From NCBI GenBank assembly GCA_947178195.1, contig CAMWXM010000182.1, positions 1 to 5,778 on the forward strand: DNA of 5,778 nucleotides, read 5' to 3'. Each line of letters starts with the position of its first letter. Position 1 is the first letter of the stretch. The notes beneath the pieces are model-generated. The model saw nothing but the letters and a program-made list of their open reading frames with translations. It had not been told where the DNA came from and made no database searches. This document shows positions 4,838-5,778 of this stretch, in pieces. Origin of the DNA: an uncultured Ruminococcus sp. GTDB taxonomy: Bacteria > Bacillota > Clostridia > Oscillospirales > Ruminococcaceae. Made by a program: the position numbers and the translations under genes.

Positions 4838-5778
4838 TTAGTGATTGAAGGAAGCGAGACATTCATCAAGAACGTTCATCATCTCTTCGCACTGCTGCAT
4901 AGTAATGTTAAGTGCGGGTCTGATCTTTAGAACATTTCCGAAGCCGTACAATGAACTTCTTAGCATAAGACCGTAATCTTCAAGTGCTCTGTGAACAATC
5001 TTAAGGGTAAGATCCCTGTCCGATTCCCTGGTTTTACGATCCTTAACGATCTCGAAGCCGATCATAAGTCCTACTCCGCGCACATCACCGATAAATATAT
5101 ACTTATCCTGCATTTTCTTCAGGCGATTCATGATATATTCTCCGCAAGCGGTAACGTTATTAAGAAAATCCTCGTTGTCAATTATATTGAGAGTTTTCAA
5201 TGCAGCCGTTACACTGAGGATATTTGTTCCGTATGTGAATGAGTGAAGAAAGCTCTCCATCTTGTTGAATTTCTCCTCCATGAGTATTCCTGCAATCTGA
5301 AATCCTGTGCCACCGAGTCCCTTAGCAGTTGTGATGATATTCGGCTTAACGTCAAAATACTGAGCAGCATACATTTTTCCTGTACGTCCTACACCAGTCT
5401 GTATCTCATCAAAAATAAGAACGATATCATTTTCGTCACATATTTTTCTTAGATCCTTGAAATAAGCCTGAGGAGGCACTTGATTTCCGCCATTACCGAG
5501 GATAGGTTCGATAATAAGGCAGGCGATATCTCCGCTTGAACCGTATGAAATGTAATTTTTTAGCTCAGAAAGGCACTCAAGTCCACAGCTACAATTATCG
5601 CAGTGACCAATGTTATAACCCATTGCCCCGGCAAGAGGAGCGATATATTTAAAGGTTTCCCCCATCATTGAAACGTTGGTATTTGCGCTTGACGCTGTTT
5701 TAGCTAAAACGTCAGAAAAATATTCGCTTTTCTCCGCTTCCATTCCGAACGCCGTCATAGCGTCGGTCACAATGTCAG
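4838..5778 (-). CDS. Chimeric frame: tape measure fragment joined to class III aminotransferase C-terminal half
   Basis: The frame is open to the window edge, so its true start lies outside; the first in-window start-like codon is a GTG at 5768-5770, from which residues are numbered. From about residue 57 onward it is a class III PLP-dependent aminotransferase: IIEPILGNGGN (86-96), IFDEIQTGVGRTG (119-131, with D121 contacting the PLP ring), AKGLGG with Schiff-base lysine K150 (149-154), HSFTYGTN (176-183) and RGVGLMIGFE (231-240). The cysteine-rich CDNCSCGLEC (57-66) matches the C-Y-R-C region of such enzymes. A full enzyme is about 430 residues, so roughly the first 170-180, including the glycine-rich phosphate-binding loop, are missing and replaced by phage tape measure sequence. 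It cannot be a normal aminotransferase as it stands. The substrate cannot be assigned. Confidence 0.8.
   Translation of the reverse strand, partial: DIVTDAMTAFGMEAEKSEYFSDVLAKTASSANTNVSMMGETFKYIAPLAGAMGYNIGHCDNCSCGLECLSELKNYISYGSSGDIACLIIEPILGNGGNQVPPQAYFKDLRKICDENDIVLIFDEIQTGVGRTGKMYAAQYFDVKPNIITTAKGLGGTGFQIAGILMEEKFNKMESFLHSFTYGTNILSVTAALKTLNIIDNEDFLNNVTACGEYIMNRLKKMQDKYIFIGDVRGVGLMIGFEIVKDRKTRESDRDLTLKIVHRALEDYGLMLRSSLYGFGNVLKIRPALNITMQQCEEMMNVLDECLASFNH
5606..5778 (-). mobile_element. Phage tail tape measure protein fragment (TP901-like)
   Basis: The translated segment reads DIVTDAMTAFG, then FSDVLAKTASSANTNVSMMG and ETFKYIAPLAGAMGYNI. This is the highly recognisable central core of TP901-type phage tail tape measure proteins, where the pattern NTNVxMMGETFKYxAPxAGAxGY is typically followed by an ED-containing helix and GLMAN. 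Here the match stops at GYNI and aminotransferase sequence takes over. The tape measure gene would continue beyond 5778. It indicates prophage DNA adjacent to or recombined into this locus, or a joining error in assembly. Confidence 0.8.

Noticed and set aside
4814..4930. Plus-strand 38-codon frame starting ATGAAATATTTC, preceded by AAAGGA at good spacing
   Set aside because: Most of it lies antisense to the conserved 3' end of the aminotransferase frame, and the translation resembles no family I know. The apparent ribosome site is likely chance.

Overview
The window is AT-rich. It has strong Shine-Dalgarno sites of the AGGAG type, a perfect TTGACA-17-TATAAT promoter, and an Rpn-type nuclease gene of the sort common in gut Clostridia. 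The best guess is a Ruminococcus- or Lachnospiraceae-like Firmicute; this is inferred from style, because no phylogenetic marker is present. Every convincing gene is on the minus strand, so transcription runs from high to low coordinates.

By eye the window has three blocks. (1) 4838-5778 is an open frame that leaves the window. Its beginning reads as a phage tail tape measure protein and the rest as the C-terminal half of a class III PLP-dependent aminotransferase, so it is a chimera joined in frame near 5603-5610. (2) 3741-4612 holds an Rpn-family (PD-(D/E)XK) nuclease gene broken by one +1 frameshift, with a consensus promoter embedded in a 38-base inverted repeat. (3) 303-3455 is a compact operon of four overlapping genes. 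In transcription order they are a 557-residue SIR2-like plus P-loop kinase-like fusion, a nucleoside 2-deoxyribosyltransferase-like protein, a DUF6884-like protein, and a GIY-YIG-like protein. The fusion gene is interrupted by two frameshifts, both at runs of eight A on the coding strand. Removing one A from each run restores a single continuous frame.

The operon ends next to a non-coding segment (1-302) with two 91-base direct repeats at a 121-base period. The first copy runs into the 5' half of a tRNA-like sequence, which suggests a tRNA-adjacent insertion site or decayed tRNA genes.

Taken together, block 3 looks like an uncharacterised nucleotide-centred defence island. A SIR2-like domain (NAD+ consumption in known immune SIR2 proteins) is fused to a putative nucleo(s)tide kinase and coupled to a deoxyribosyltransferase-like enzyme and a GIY-YIG nuclease-like protein. 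The family calls rest on visible motifs. The defence role, the cooperation between genes and any control by the A8 tracts are inference.
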